From assembly GCA_011369465.1 (NCBI GenBank), contig DRQG01000034.1:1-64000 (forward strand): 64,000 nt of DNA. The letters are read 5' to 3'. Below, piece after piece: positions 44,215 to 53,215 of the stretch; the first letter of the stretch is position 1, and every line of letters begins with the position of its first letter. A program made the position numbers and the translations under genes. The stretch is from Caldithrix abyssi (GTDB taxonomy: Bacteria > Calditrichota > Calditrichia > Calditrichales > Calditrichaceae). Below the pieces are notes generated by a model. The model searched no databases, was not told the DNA's origin, and saw nothing but the letters and a program-made list of their open reading frames with translations.

Positions 44215-45870
44215 ATGATGTTTAGAATGAAAACCCATTGGTCATTATTACTGATATTCGTTTTTCTGTTTCATCTGCAGGCCGATGAGCAGGATTATTA
44301 TCTTCGCCTTAAAAAAGGCTGGCAGTATATGCGGGAAGTGTACCTGCAGCTCAACCAGCATTACGTGGAAGATGTGGACCCGTATCCGCTTATCAAGGCC
44401 GGTATTAACGGAATGCTGGATAAATTAGACCCCTACACGGTTTTTATTGATGAAAACGGCGAGCGCAGGCTGCGTATTATTACCACCGGCAAATACGGCG
44501 GTTTGGGGATGGAAGTGGGACTGCGCAATAAAAAAATTACCGTAATCTCCCCCATAGAAGGTACCCCTGCCCAGAGGATGGGTATCCGCGCCGGTGATAT
44601 TATTGAAAAAGTGGATGACCAGAGTGTATCCGGTTGGAGTATCGAACAGGTTTCCGGTAAACTGCGCGGAAAAGTGGGCACCAGGGTAAAACTGCTGCTG
44701 CGGCGGCCCGGTCTGGAAAAGCCTTTTGAGCTGGTTCTTACGCGGGAAGAAATCATCATCAAAGACGTGAGCTATTCCGACTTCGTTGCGCCTGGCATTG
44801 CCTACGTTACGCTTTCCGGTTTTACGGAAAAAGCGGCGGCCGAGTTAAAACTGGCCATTAAAGAGTTGCAGGACAGGGGTGAAATAAAGGCTTTTATTTT
44901 AGATTTGCGCGGCAATCCGGGTGGTTTGCTAAAGTCGGCCGTAGATGTGGTTAATGTTTTTGTACCCAAGGGCAAACTGGTTGTGTACACCAAAGGATTC
45001 CGCGAGAAAGAGGCTCGTTTCTACACCAACAAAATTCCCGTATTGCCGGATGTGCCTCTGGCGGTTCTGGTGGACGGAGGCAGCGCAAGCGCTTCGGAAA
45101 TTGTGGCCGGAGCCTTACAGGATATGGATCGGGCGGTAATTGTCGGTGAACCCACTTTTGGTAAGGGCCTGGTACAAAAGGTGTACACACTGGACGATCA
45201 GTTTGACGGAAAATTAAAAATCACTACCGCCAAATATTATGTGCCCAGCGGCCGTTGTATTCAAAAGCGCGATTACGGACAGAATAACAACGTCTTTATT
45301 CGCGATTCCAGCGCGACCGATAGCAGTACACATGTGTATTTTACCGAGAATAAACGCAAGGTGTACGATCACGGCGGTATTTATCCCGATGTAACCGTCC
45401 GGCAGGATTCCATGAATTACATTGTGGTGGATCTGATACGAAAGAATCTGTTATTTGATTTTGCAGTGGATTACCACCAAAAACATCCGGAATGGCAGGG
45501 CGATTTTATCATAAGCGATGCAATAATGGATCAGTTTGCAGCCTATCTGAAAGAAAAAAATTTCAAACCCACCATGATCGTGGATAAAGAACTGGATAAG
45601 GTTAAAAAAATTGCCCAACGGGAAGGGTATTCCGAAAAAACTTTGCAATTAATCAAACAATTACGCGACCAGTTTGCCGGCGAGCGGAAGGCTATTTATC
45701 GCAACAATCTGGAACAGATTCGCGTGCTTCTGCGGTTGGAGCTGGCGGAAAAGTACTACGGAAAAGATTTCCGTCAAAAGCTTTCGTTAGAAGATGACCG
45801 GCAGGCGCAGGAGACGATTCGCATCTTGCAGAATCAGGCTCAATATAAAGATATTTTAGCCATTCAATAA
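44215..45870 (+). CDS. ctp: S41 carboxy-terminal processing protease with PDZ domain
   Basis: 551 aa. Signal peptide (to about QADE), a helical domain with LDPYTVFID, a PDZ domain (about 90-170; GGLGMEVGL, IEGTPAQRMGIRAGDIIEKV) and a protease domain with LRGNPGGLL, the catalytic Ser292 in GGSASASEIVAGAL and Lys317 in GEPTFGKGLVQ. The C-terminal 150 residues are helical, as in CtpA-3/Prc-type members. It acts in the periplasm on C-termini of envelope proteins. Follows tmk closely. Confidence 0.94.
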   Translation: MMFRMKTHWSLLLIFVFLFHLQADEQDYYLRLKKGWQYMREVYLQLNQHYVEDVDPYPLIKAGINGMLDKLDPYTVFIDENGERRLRIITTGKYGGLGMEVGLRNKKITVISPIEGTPAQRMGIRAGDIIEKVDDQSVSGWSIEQVSGKLRGKVGTRVKLLLRRPGLEKPFELVLTREEIIIKDVSYSDFVAPGIAYVTLSGFTEKAAAELKLAIKELQDRGEIKAFILDLRGNPGGLLKSAVDVVNVFVPKGKLVVYTKGFREKEARFYTNKIPVLPDVPLAVLVDGGSASASEIVAGALQDMDRAVIVGEPTFGKGLVQKVYTLDDQFDGKLKITTAKYYVPSGRCIQKRDYGQNNNVFIRDSSATDSSTHVYFTENKRKVYDHGGIYPDVTVRQDSMNYIVVDLIRKNLLFDFAVDYHQKHPEWQGDFIISDAIMDQFAAYLKEKNFKPTMIVDKELDKVKKIAQREGYSEKTLQLIKQLRDQFAGERKAIYRNNLEQIRVLLRLELAEKYYGKDFRQKLSLEDDRQAQETIRILQNQAQYKDILAIQ

Positions 45871-45897
45871 AAGTAAAACTGTTGATTGGCGAAGAAG

Positions 45898-45938
45898 GAA
45901 GCAATCCTGCCCGGACGAGCAGATTGCTTTCTTTTTTC
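45898..45938. terminator. Bidirectional terminator between ctp and the dipeptidase gene
   Basis: GAAGCAATCCTGC pairs with GCAGATTGCTTTC (one bulged base), followed by a run of T on the plus strand; A-rich sequence upstream lets it also serve the minus-strand dipeptidase gene. Confidence 0.75.
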
Positions 45939-45942
45939 GGAT

Positions 45943-46572
45943 CTATTTTTTCTCTGCTTTGTGTAATCGTTGATCCAGTTCATCAAAAGAAATATCCTCA
46001 ACCGGGAATTTTTTCCAGCCGGTTAAATCATAATGCCACCATTCCGTTCGAATTGGTTTGAAGCCGTGTTTCTCCATTACCGTTTTAAGAATCCAGCGGT
46101 TAAGACGCACTTTGGGCGGCAATTTGTTGTAATCGTGATGCGCTCTTTCCGTAAAATCATCGAAGGGTGTGGGCATGTCCAGTTCTTTCCCCGTAGAATC
46201 AACCAGGGTTACATCCACGGCCGCGCCGCGGTTATGGCGCGATCCTTTGGCCGGATTAGCCACATAGCGCGCATCGGGCATAATTTTCCACATCATTTTT
46301 TGCACACTTAGCGGGCGATAGCCGTCAAATATCTTTAACCCCAAACCAATGGATTCCAACTCTTTCTGGACTTCGTTCAAAGCCAGCGCGGTTTCGTAAC
46401 GCAAAAAACAACGCGCCTGCGGATAAACAGCCCGATGTAAAAAATTATTATCCGTTGCGTAGCAGATGTCCAGTTTTATATGCGGACTAAATTGCGCCAC
46501 ATCAACAAAATCGCCGGGCTGTTGGCCAAAGGCGGCAACACCAAAAATAAGGATGAACACATAGCGCAGCAT
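45943..46572 (-). CDS. D-Ala-D-Ala dipeptidase-like enzyme (VanX/DdpX, M15D)
   Basis: 209 aa from ATG 46572 with AAAGGT upstream; an earlier frame start at 46608 is less likely. Signal peptide ending FGQQ. Zinc site: SRHNRGAAVDVTL gives His and Asp, and EWWHYD gives the catalytic Glu and third His. FDGYRPLSVQ is a family motif. Periplasmic VanX-type enzymes cut D-Ala-D-Ala or related dipeptides for recycling. The presence of a signal peptide argues for salvage, not vancomycin resistance. Confidence 0.9.
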   Translation of the reverse strand: MLRYVFILIFGVAAFGQQPGDFVDVAQFSPHIKLDICYATDNNFLHRAVYPQARCFLRYETALALNEVQKELESIGLGLKIFDGYRPLSVQKMMWKIMPDARYVANPAKGSRHNRGAAVDVTLVDSTGKELDMPTPFDDFTERAHHDYNKLPPKVRLNRWILKTVMEKHGFKPIRTEWWHYDLTGWKKFPVEDISFDELDQRLHKAEKK

Positions 46573-46703
46573 GGTAATACCTTTAAATTTATTTGTTTTT
46601 TTCGTCAATAAATTTTATGTTTATCGAGTATATTTGTCATTAAAATTAACAAAAAAGTTAAATGAAGCATCCGTATATCAACATAATTCGTTTCGAATCG
46701 ATA

Positions 46704-46720
46704 ATACGTTTACGTATAAT
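46704..46720 (+). promoter_or_regulatory. Possible ilvE promoter with overlapping palindrome
   Basis: TATAAT at 46715-46720 overlaps the perfect palindrome ATACGT-TT-ACGTAT (46704-46717). A weak -35-like TTTCGA lies at 46691-46696, 18 bases upstream. A repressor bound to the palindrome would block the -10 element. This is a pattern match only. Confidence 0.35.
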
Positions 46721-46748
46721 TAGTTTAGTTAATCTATTGTAAACGATC

Positions 46749-46784
46749 AACCCCTTATGCGCTTTTGTCATTAGGGGTTTTTTA
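46749..46784 (+). terminator. Terminator-like hairpin in the ilvE leader (possible attenuator)
   Basis: 7-bp stem AACCCCT / AGGGGTT with a 17-base loop and a T-run (TTTTTTATT). No plus-strand gene precedes it: the upstream neighbour is transcribed away. It therefore lies in the 5' leader of ilvE, about 70 bases before the start codon. Confidence 0.6.
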
Positions 46785-46853
46785 TTGGGTTATTTATCGG
46801 AAAAAATATTTGCAGGCCGTCCGCCAACGCATGAAACAGATAAGGAGGATACT

Positions 46854-47879
46854 ATGGGAAAAGCCAATCTGGACTGGTCAAATCTTACGTTTGCCTACAC
46901 GCCAACCAACTACCATCTGGAATATTATTACAAAAACGGCCAATGGTCCGAAGCAAAGATCGTTGAGCAGGATACCATCAGTTTGCCGATAGCGGCCACC
47001 TGTCTTCATTACGGTCAGGAGGCGTTTGAAGGCTTAAAAGCCTTTGAACATAAAGACGGCAGCGTTTCCGTATTTCGTCCGGAAGAAAACGCCCGTCGTA
47101 TGATCAGTTCGGCACGACGTCTGTTGATGGCGGAACCGCCTGAAGAGCTTTTTTTGTCTGCCGTTGAAAAAATTGTAAAACTAAACAAGGAGTTCATTCC
47201 GCCATACGGCAGCGGCGCGGCCTTGTATATTCGACCTTTGCTTATCGGTATCAGCGGCATTCTGGGCGTAAAACGTTCGGAAGAATATTTGTTTCTCGTT
47301 TTTGCCTCGCCTGTGGGCCCCTATTTTAAAGAAGGGCTCAAACCCATAAACCTTTATGTGGAAGAAAAGCTGAAACGCGCCGCGCCGGGAGGTACCGGTA
47401 ATGTTAAGGTGGGCGGTAACTACGCAGCCAGTTTAATTGTTTCCAAAAAAGTAAAGGATATGGGTTACAACGAAGTCCTTTATTTGGATGCCGTTCATAA
47501 TAAATACATCGACGAGTCCGGACCCGCCAATTTTTTTGGAATTACGGAAGATAAAAAATACATTACACCCGAATCCGAATCGATCCTGCCCAGCATTACC
47601 AACAAAAGCCTCATGGTTCTGGCCGGAGAGCTGGGGTTAAACGTTGAACAGCGCCCCATGCCTGTTGATGAGATTTTCAATCTTAAGGAGGCTGGGTGCT
47701 GCGGTACGGCGGCGGTAATCACTCCGGTTAAGAGCATTACCTATCGTGATAAAACAGTAACCTACATCGAAGGCGATCAAATCGGAGAATATTCGCTTCA
47801 ACTTTATAACAAATTGAGAGCAATCCAGTTGGGTGAAGAAGCGGACACCCATGGGTGGAATTATAAAATCGAGTTATAA
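46854..47879 (+). CDS. ilvE: Branched-chain amino acid aminotransferase
   Basis: 341 aa from ATG 46854 with AAGGAGG 6 bases upstream. Class IV PLP aminotransferase of the larger (eukaryotic-like) BCAT type: LHYGQEAFEGLKAF, LYIRPLLIG, the PLP lysine in GGTGNVKVGGNYAASL, EVLYLDA and the EAGCCGTAAVITPV phosphate cup. It transfers amino groups between glutamate and the keto acids of Leu, Ile and Val. Monocistronic, with a strong terminator after it and an unusual hairpin before it. Confidence 0.96.
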   Translation: MGKANLDWSNLTFAYTPTNYHLEYYYKNGQWSEAKIVEQDTISLPIAATCLHYGQEAFEGLKAFEHKDGSVSVFRPEENARRMISSARRLLMAEPPEELFLSAVEKIVKLNKEFIPPYGSGAALYIRPLLIGISGILGVKRSEEYLFLVFASPVGPYFKEGLKPINLYVEEKLKRAAPGGTGNVKVGGNYAASLIVSKKVKDMGYNEVLYLDAVHNKYIDESGPANFFGITEDKKYITPESESILPSITNKSLMVLAGELGLNVEQRPMPVDEIFNLKEAGCCGTAAVITPVKSITYRDKTVTYIEGDQIGEYSLQLYNKLRAIQLGEEADTHGWNYKIEL

Positions 47880-47893
47880 TTGATGCTATAGAC

Positions 47894-47940
47894 AAAAAAA
47901 GGTCTCCACCCCAACGGATGGAGACCTTTTTTTATTTTTT
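47894..47940. terminator. Strong bidirectional terminator after ilvE
   Basis: Perfect 15-bp stem AAAAAAAGGTCTCCA / TGGAGACCTTTTTTT with a 10-base loop. It serves ilvE and the convergent DUF948-like gene. Confidence 0.93.
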
Positions 47941-48279
47941 GGATTTCCGGTCAAATAATTTATTGGCCAGATGCAAAAGCATACCGATGGACTGGGCTAT
48001 ATTTTGCAAAGGCTGTTTTATCTCTTTACTTATCAGCTGCTCCAGCTCGGCAATATCTTCCACGGTGCTTTCCAGTTTTGATGAAGCTTTATTTACCCTA
48101 CCGCTGATTTCGGAAAGATTATCCATTATATCGGGTAAATCTTTGTTGAGGATATCCATGGTTTTGTTGGCTTTTTTAAGCGACTCCCGCAGTTTTAACA
48201 TAACCGGTATGGTCAGATACACCAATACGGTAAGCGAGAGTAAAAAAATCACAAACGCACCTTCCCACACATTCATCAT
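47932..48279 (-). CDS. DUF948-like membrane-anchored coiled-coil protein
   Basis: 115 aa. One N-terminal membrane helix (WEGAFVIFLLSLTVLVYLTI) followed by amphipathic helix (LKLRESLKKANKTMDILNKD, then ISGRVNKASSKLESTVEDIA). This matches small DUF948/YtxG-type general stress proteins. It is paired with the YtxH-type gene just upstream (45 bases), as YtxG and YtxH are in Bacillus. Function unknown, envelope-associated. Confidence 0.75.
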   Translation of the reverse strand: MMNVWEGAFVIFLLSLTVLVYLTIPVMLKLRESLKKANKTMDILNKDLPDIMDNLSEISGRVNKASSKLESTVEDIAELEQLISKEIKQPLQNIAQSIGMLLHLANKLFDRKSKK

Positions 48280-48324
48280 CGACTCCAGTTTATTGAACGA
48301 CTGCCATTTCCAAAATTAACGATA

Positions 48325-48702
48325 TTATGCTTTTTTATCTTCTTTTTTTGTGGTGCGGCTTTTTTTCGTTGAGGAGCCTTTGCTTTTGGCGGTTTTTTCT
48401 TCCTTTTTTTCTTCGGGCTCGGAATTGATCTCTGCTTCAAAAGCCTGTTCTTCGGAAGTGCCGGTCTCTTCAAAAACGGTTTTTCCGCGTTCGATGGTTT
48501 CGGATATTTTTTCTTTCAGCTCGCCCAGATCATTTTTAATCTTATCCAGTTCTTCTTTGGCTTTTTCCAGCAAATCATCGCTTTCTTCTTTCAAATCATC
48601 GCGGATATCCTTACCGCTTTTCGGGGCGAACAGAACACCCACGGCCAGCCCCACCAGGCCGCCTAAAATAAATCCTTTAAATAAATCACCATTCGACGCC
48701 AT
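48325..48702 (-). CDS. YtxH domain protein
   Basis: 125 aa. The glycine-rich membrane helix and APKSGKDIRDDL (GFILGGLVGLAVGVLFAPKS) define YtxH. Then comes a long charged helix and a Lys/Ser/Thr-rich disordered tail. A small stress-related membrane protein of unknown mechanism. First of a two-gene unit with the DUF948-like gene. GGGAGGAT precedes the ATG. Confidence 0.88.
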   Translation of the reverse strand: MASNGDLFKGFILGGLVGLAVGVLFAPKSGKDIRDDLKEESDDLLEKAKEELDKIKNDLGELKEKISETIERGKTVFEETGTSEEQAFEAEINSEPEEKKEEKTAKSKGSSTKKSRTTKKEDKKA

Positions 48703-48956
48703 GCCATCCTCCCGATTTTATTGTTTTTTGTTTGTTCTATTTTCTTTATAAACAATAAGTTTATGCCTTTTCAAATTAAGCAATTGAAACACCTATTTCA
48801 ATGGCTAAATGAAATAATTAACCCCGTCTGGTTCTATTTTTCCCGTATTTTAAGACTTCTACATTCAAGATTTTTGTCGATAAAAAATAAATTCCTTTGT
48901 ACTTATGGGCTATCGGCTTATATTTCGAAAAATTAATACTAACCGGAGGAAGAGAG

Positions 48957-49661
48957 ATGACCAATAAATACATGCATATCATCATTTTGTTAAGTCTGCT
49001 GTTCTGCGTTTACGCATGGGCTCAACAAGGCATTTATCTGGAACAGCGTGTACATAGGAGCGGAGTCATGGGCCAGCCTGCCAAAGATATGATACAGAAA
49101 TCATGGCTTACCGACAATGCAGTTCGTGTGGAAAGCGCTGACAATACCGTTATTTTCCGTTTCGATCAGGATAAAGTATGGACATTGCAGCCTGCTCAAA
49201 AAACCTATATCGAGTTAACTATGGATCAAATGCGGGCCATGGCGCACATGGGTATGTCCATGATGAAAGAGAGTAAGCAGAATAAATTTGATGTAAAAAT
49301 AACCGGCAAGAAAAAAACCATTAACGGTTGGAAATGCTATGAGGTGATATCAAAATCTCCCACCATGAAACAATCCATCTGGTTAACCAAAGATTTGCCT
49401 TATGGTAAGGAAATCTATTATAATTTTTTCAAGAGAATGCCCAAAGTGAAGGAAATGGCCGAATTGATTTATAATAACAAAGAAATAGAAGGTTTTCCGG
49501 TTTTGAATGAGATGGAAATGAATGTGATGGGGATTGAAATAAAAAGCAGCAGCGAACTAAAGAAAGTTCGTGAAGAAAAGATTAGTCCGAAACTATTTGA
49601 ATTGCCAAAAAATTATACCAAAACATCCAACCCTATGATGCAAATGCCCAGACCACGCTAA
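48957..49661 (+). CDS. Secreted DUF4412-like protein
   Basis: 234 aa from ATG 48957 with GGAGGA upstream. Signal peptide ending YAWAQQ, then a beta-rich LolA-like fold (YLEQRVHRSG, KVWTLQPAQKTYIEL, GWKCYEVISKSPTMKQSIWL, ELPKNYTK). The pattern of reporting a fixed lipid- or ligand-binding barrel plus a Met-rich centre (MRAMAHMGMSMMKE) fits DUF4412. Periplasmic or surface; function unknown. Monocistronic, terminator directly after. Confidence 0.65.
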   Translation: MTNKYMHIIILLSLLFCVYAWAQQGIYLEQRVHRSGVMGQPAKDMIQKSWLTDNAVRVESADNTVIFRFDQDKVWTLQPAQKTYIELTMDQMRAMAHMGMSMMKESKQNKFDVKITGKKKTINGWKCYEVISKSPTMKQSIWLTKDLPYGKEIYYNFFKRMPKVKEMAELIYNNKEIEGFPVLNEMEMNVMGIEIKSSSELKKVREEKISPKLFELPKNYTKTSNPMMQMPRPR

Positions 49662-49675
49662 GTAATAACAAAAAA

Positions 49676-49712
49676 AAGGCGCTGCTCATATTGGACAGCG
49701 CCTTCTTTTTGA
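49676..49712. terminator. Bidirectional terminator
   Basis: 9-bp stem AAGGCGCTG / CAGCGCCTT, loop of 11 bases, A-run before and T-run after. Shared by the DUF4412-like gene and the convergent small barrel gene. Confidence 0.88.
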
Positions 49713-49729
49713 GAAATTTCCAATTACTA

Positions 49730-50278
49730 TTATTTACCCATGTCAAACAAAATACCCAGGGCCAGTTCGATTGTATTCAGATCGGAAATAATATTGTATT
49801 TGCCTTCAACAAAAGCACTCTGATTGCCGATATTGAAACCAAATCCGGCCAGAAAACCAAAACCAAACTTGGTTTCGGACTCGCTTGTTGTTGAAGTAGA
49901 ATATGTTACGTAATCAAAAGTCGGATACTCGACGGAAAGAAAGTTGAGTGAAAGACCGCCGCCTAAATACAAACCGGGTGCGCCGGGCAGATAATAATGA
50001 ACATCAGCGCCTATCTGTATATTGGAAAGCCCCAAATCATAACCGGAAATACTATAATTACTTTTCCAGTAGGTTGCAAAGGGGACCAGACCCAGGTTTT
50101 CCGTAAGCTCGCCCATATCAGCAACCACACCGCCATAAAAACCGGTATCCCAGGGGTCTTCCGGTAGAATAATTCCGGCCTTAGCACCGATACTGTTTAA
50201 GCCCAATCCCTGAGCAGAAAGCGTTGAAACCATAGCAAAACTCATTACAACTGTCAACAGAATAGCTACCTTCTTCAT
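49730..50278 (-). CDS. Small outer-membrane beta-barrel protein (OmpX/OmpA-like)
   Basis: 182 aa. Signal peptide ending LSAQG, then eight or so amphipathic strands (GAKAGIILPE, FYGGVVADMG, LYLGGGLSLNFLSVEY, FGFGFLAGFGFNI, AFVEGKYNIISDLNTIELAL) and a final strand at the C-terminus. Fits small porin-like/outer-membrane beta-barrel (PF13505-type) proteins. Function unknown. No operon partner. Confidence 0.8.
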   Translation of the reverse strand: MKKVAILLTVVMSFAMVSTLSAQGLGLNSIGAKAGIILPEDPWDTGFYGGVVADMGELTENLGLVPFATYWKSNYSISGYDLGLSNIQIGADVHYYLPGAPGLYLGGGLSLNFLSVEYPTFDYVTYSTSTTSESETKFGFGFLAGFGFNIGNQSAFVEGKYNIISDLNTIELALGILFDMGK

Positions 50279-50443
50279 ACTGCACTCCTTTTAGTTATGT
50301 GAATTAATTTTTTCTTAGATAAAAATCAACCGTGAAAGATACATATTTTTTTTAATCAATACTTGACGAAAGTCAAATATATCCTTTTTTATCTATTCAC
50401 AGGATTCATATTGGGACGAAAACTGTTAAATTGAGGACATCGC

Positions 50444-51190
50444 TTATAACATCTCACTTATGCCGATTATTCCCATCATTCTGCCGCTGTTCTGCCCGTC
50501 ACGGCGGTAAGAGTAGTATTTATGGTCGGCACAATGCGTACAGGCCCGGTCTATTTCCATTTGTGCGATGGGAATGCCGGCCTCTTTCAGCTGCCCGACA
50601 ATGCAGCCCTGGACATCTAATTTGTAATGGCCTATTCCGTCCGGGATCAGGTACTTATCCTGAAAACAAGCGGCCGTTTCTTCATCCACCTGATAACAGG
50701 TTTGCTGAACACCGGGGCCAATGGCCGCTAACAGGTCCTCTGCCCGACTGCCGAATTGATCCTTCATCATACCTACCGCTTTCCCGCAAATATTACGCGC
50801 TGTACCGCGCCAGCCGGAATGTACCAAAGCCACCACCTCTTGTTTGGGGTCAAAGATAAAAACGGGAAAACAATCGGCGGTTTGTACGGATAAAAAGACA
50901 TTTTTTTGCACGGTAATCAAACCGTCGCAGCGGGGAATGACTCCTCCGCAAGACACCACTTCAATATGATCGGAATGAACCTGTTCGGGAAAAACTACCT
51001 GTTGTTCCGAAATCTTCAGACGATCAAAAAACAAGCGTCTGTTCTGTTCCACATTTTTACGGTTGTCTGCCGTATGCAATCCCAGATTAAGCTCGTGAAA
51101 AGGCGGCCTGCTGACCCCTCCGATACGGGTAGAAAAGGCATGTAAAAGAGATGAGAACGGTCCAAATATATCAAATTGTTTAATTTGCAA
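50444..51190 (-). CDS. pgeF: PgeF/YfiH peptidoglycan editing factor (laccase-domain oxidoreductase)
   Basis: 248 aa. Signatures FSTRIGGVS, LNLGLHTADN, PEQVHSD, VQTADCFPVF (metal Cys), LVHSGWRGTARNI (His) and GPGVQQTCYQVDEE. PgeF removes misincorporated L-Ser from UDP-MurNAc precursors. The start is TTG at 51190 with GGAT about 8 bases upstream; no ATG lies near. Last gene of the nine-gene minus-strand run. Confidence 0.9.
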   Translation of the reverse strand: MQIKQFDIFGPFSSLLHAFSTRIGGVSRPPFHELNLGLHTADNRKNVEQNRRLFFDRLKISEQQVVFPEQVHSDHIEVVSCGGVIPRCDGLITVQKNVFLSVQTADCFPVFIFDPKQEVVALVHSGWRGTARNICGKAVGMMKDQFGSRAEDLLAAIGPGVQQTCYQVDEETAACFQDKYLIPDGIGHYKLDVQGCIVGQLKEAGIPIAQMEIDRACTHCADHKYYSYRRDGQNSGRMMGIIGISEML

Positions 51191-51211
51191 AGATTATCCG
51201 GTATTAAATGT

Positions 51212-53074
51212 TTAGCGTAATGGCAGCAATTGTCCGTAAACAAATTTCAGAATCCGCGCGGACTCATTAAAGCGTTTTGGCCCCAGGGAAATATCCCTGT
51301 AAATGCCCTTAAAGGCGGCGGCATTGGTTATATAATCCACAAAACGGCTGCGGCTCACGGCCTTCCCTTTTGGCAAAGCGGACAATACAAAACGGAATCC
51401 GTCATATCCGATCAGTTCAAAACGTTCGGGCGTACTTTTAAAACGAGTCCGGAAACTGTTGCGAAACTGTTTGTAATCCCAGCTGTCTTCATTCAGGAAC
51501 CCGTCGGTAACAAAGATGAGGCCGTTCACATAATTTTTATTTTTCTTTAACGCTTTGGGATCGTACCAGTCGCCATTGCCCAGCAGTTGGGTTTGAATAT
51601 TGAAATAGGCAAACTGCGGAGCCACAAAGTTTATATCATCATTATAAATGGGCATAAAAAAGGCGTCAAAGGTCGTAACGGGTATATCGGCCGAATCCAG
51701 TTTGGTGTGGGTTTCCTTCAGCTTTTCTTCTTCTTCTTTCAGATAGATTTTATACAACGAATCGATTTGCGCGATAGCCAGCGAAGAATCAACCTGCATT
51801 AAGGAATCGCGAAAAGCCAGTTTTAGGCCGACCCGTTTTAACGCTTTGAACTGACGCGATATATCCTGATCACCGGGATAATACCATTGTTGGGCGGCAA
51901 TTTCCGTACCCTGTAATTTACATTCTTCCACAAAGGCTTCGGTCATAGTTAAAAAATAATCATCAATCGGCGCCAAAGTGGCCACCCGTTTTACCTGAAC
52001 CGTATCCAGTACAAAGCGAGCCAACTGTCTGCCGGCTTCGCTAACGGGTAAACTGAGTTGCACCAAATAATCGGAAAGACCGGTTAGCGCGTCGGATGAA
52101 GCCGTGGGTGTGATGAGCGTTATCTTCTCATAATCGGAAATCACTGCGCAGGCTGCCGTAATATCATTTTCCACCGGGCCATACACCGCGATGATACCCG
52201 GATCGGCGGCGATTTTTCTCATTTGTTGCAGGGCTTTTGTCAGGCTTGTTTTATAGTCAAATTCCACTATCTCAATATTTTTACCGTTAAGTCCGTTATA
52301 TTCGCTTACCGCCATCTTCGCCCCTCTGAGGAGCGCCTGTCCCACATCCGCATTGGGTCCGGAAAGCGGCAGCAAAGCGGCAATGCGCAGTGTATTGCTT
52401 TTTTTATTTTGGATAATATCAGCCAGGTCTTCTGCCTTACGTCGGTACTCTTCCGAGCCGTTGGATACGGTTTTTACTTCATTTAACAGCGCCAATGTTT
52501 TGGCCTCATTGCCTTCCGAATAGAGACGTTCCGCCCAATTAAACAGAAGAACCTGCCGGGTAAAGGGCGTTTTTAATTCCTTCTTTAAATGATTTAACGC
52601 TTCATTGTCCAACTGGTAACGGATACTGTTTTCGGCCAGTTGAAGCGCTTTTTCTTTCAGCAGAGGTTCGGAGGATGTTTCCGCCACGCTTAACCAGGTT
52701 GTTACCGCCGATTGTAAACGATTGAGCTGGTAGTAATTGTTGGCCATTAAATAGCGGATATCATCGCGATAGCTGCTTTTTGGAAATTTATCGAGAAAGC
52801 GGCGGCAGGTTTCCAGCGAGGTGGTGTATTCGCCGCGCTTGTATTGCGTTTTGGCCAGCATCAGGTAATTGGCCGTTAAAAGCCGCGAATTGGGTAATTT
52901 GGAAATAACCAGACTGAAATTTTCCGCAGCTTTGTCATAGTTTCCTTGCAGGTAGTCGCGCACTCCTTTTTGAAAAATGGTTTTTTCGCGACGCGACGCT
53001 TCCTGAGGGAAGGCCAGACTGGCCAGCAACAGACTGACAAGAATAATTACAAGGTGATTTCTGTTCATTCTCAT
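51212..53074 (-). CDS. TPR protein fused to a periplasmic binding protein domain (LpoA/LppC-like)
   Basis: About 620 aa from ATG 53074 (MRMNRN; ATG 53068 and TTG 53149 are alternatives). Signal peptide, TPR-like helices (about 30-210; GVRDYLQGNYDKAAENFSLV, AKTQYKRGEYTTSLETCRRF), then a type I periplasmic binding domain (IAALLPLSGPNADVGQALLR, GPVENDITAACAVISD, LITPTASSDALTGLSDYLVQ). The same layout as LpoA activators of penicillin-binding protein 1A, or a branched amino-acid receptor with TPR. Location next to glmS and pgeF favours a cell-wall role. Confidence 0.8.
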   Translation of the reverse strand: MRMNRNHLVIILVSLLLASLAFPQEASRREKTIFQKGVRDYLQGNYDKAAENFSLVISKLPNSRLLTANYLMLAKTQYKRGEYTTSLETCRRFLDKFPKSSYRDDIRYLMANNYYQLNRLQSAVTTWLSVAETSSEPLLKEKALQLAENSIRYQLDNEALNHLKKELKTPFTRQVLLFNWAERLYSEGNEAKTLALLNEVKTVSNGSEEYRRKAEDLADIIQNKKSNTLRIAALLPLSGPNADVGQALLRGAKMAVSEYNGLNGKNIEIVEFDYKTSLTKALQQMRKIAADPGIIAVYGPVENDITAACAVISDYEKITLITPTASSDALTGLSDYLVQLSLPVSEAGRQLARFVLDTVQVKRVATLAPIDDYFLTMTEAFVEECKLQGTEIAAQQWYYPGDQDISRQFKALKRVGLKLAFRDSLMQVDSSLAIAQIDSLYKIYLKEEEEKLKETHTKLDSADIPVTTFDAFFMPIYNDDINFVAPQFAYFNIQTQLLGNGDWYDPKALKKNKNYVNGLIFVTDGFLNEDSWDYKQFRNSFRTRFKSTPERFELIGYDGFRFVLSALPKGKAVSRSRFVDYITNAAAFKGIYRDISLGPKRFNESARILKFVYGQLLPLR

Positions 53075-53215
53075 AACCAATAATTCCCGATTGGACAGTT
53101 TCAAAATTACCGTTCCGATGATAATAAAGAGAAAAATGATAAAGCGCAAACTTACATAAGCTTTACGAAATATCCAAAATTTAGAAACACAAAAGATAAA
53201 CCGCGGTAGGGAATT

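Noticed and set aside
45943-46572. Vancomycin-resistance vanX
   Set aside because: It has a signal peptide, and no vanH or vanA ligase is nearby; a periplasmic salvage dipeptidase is more likely.
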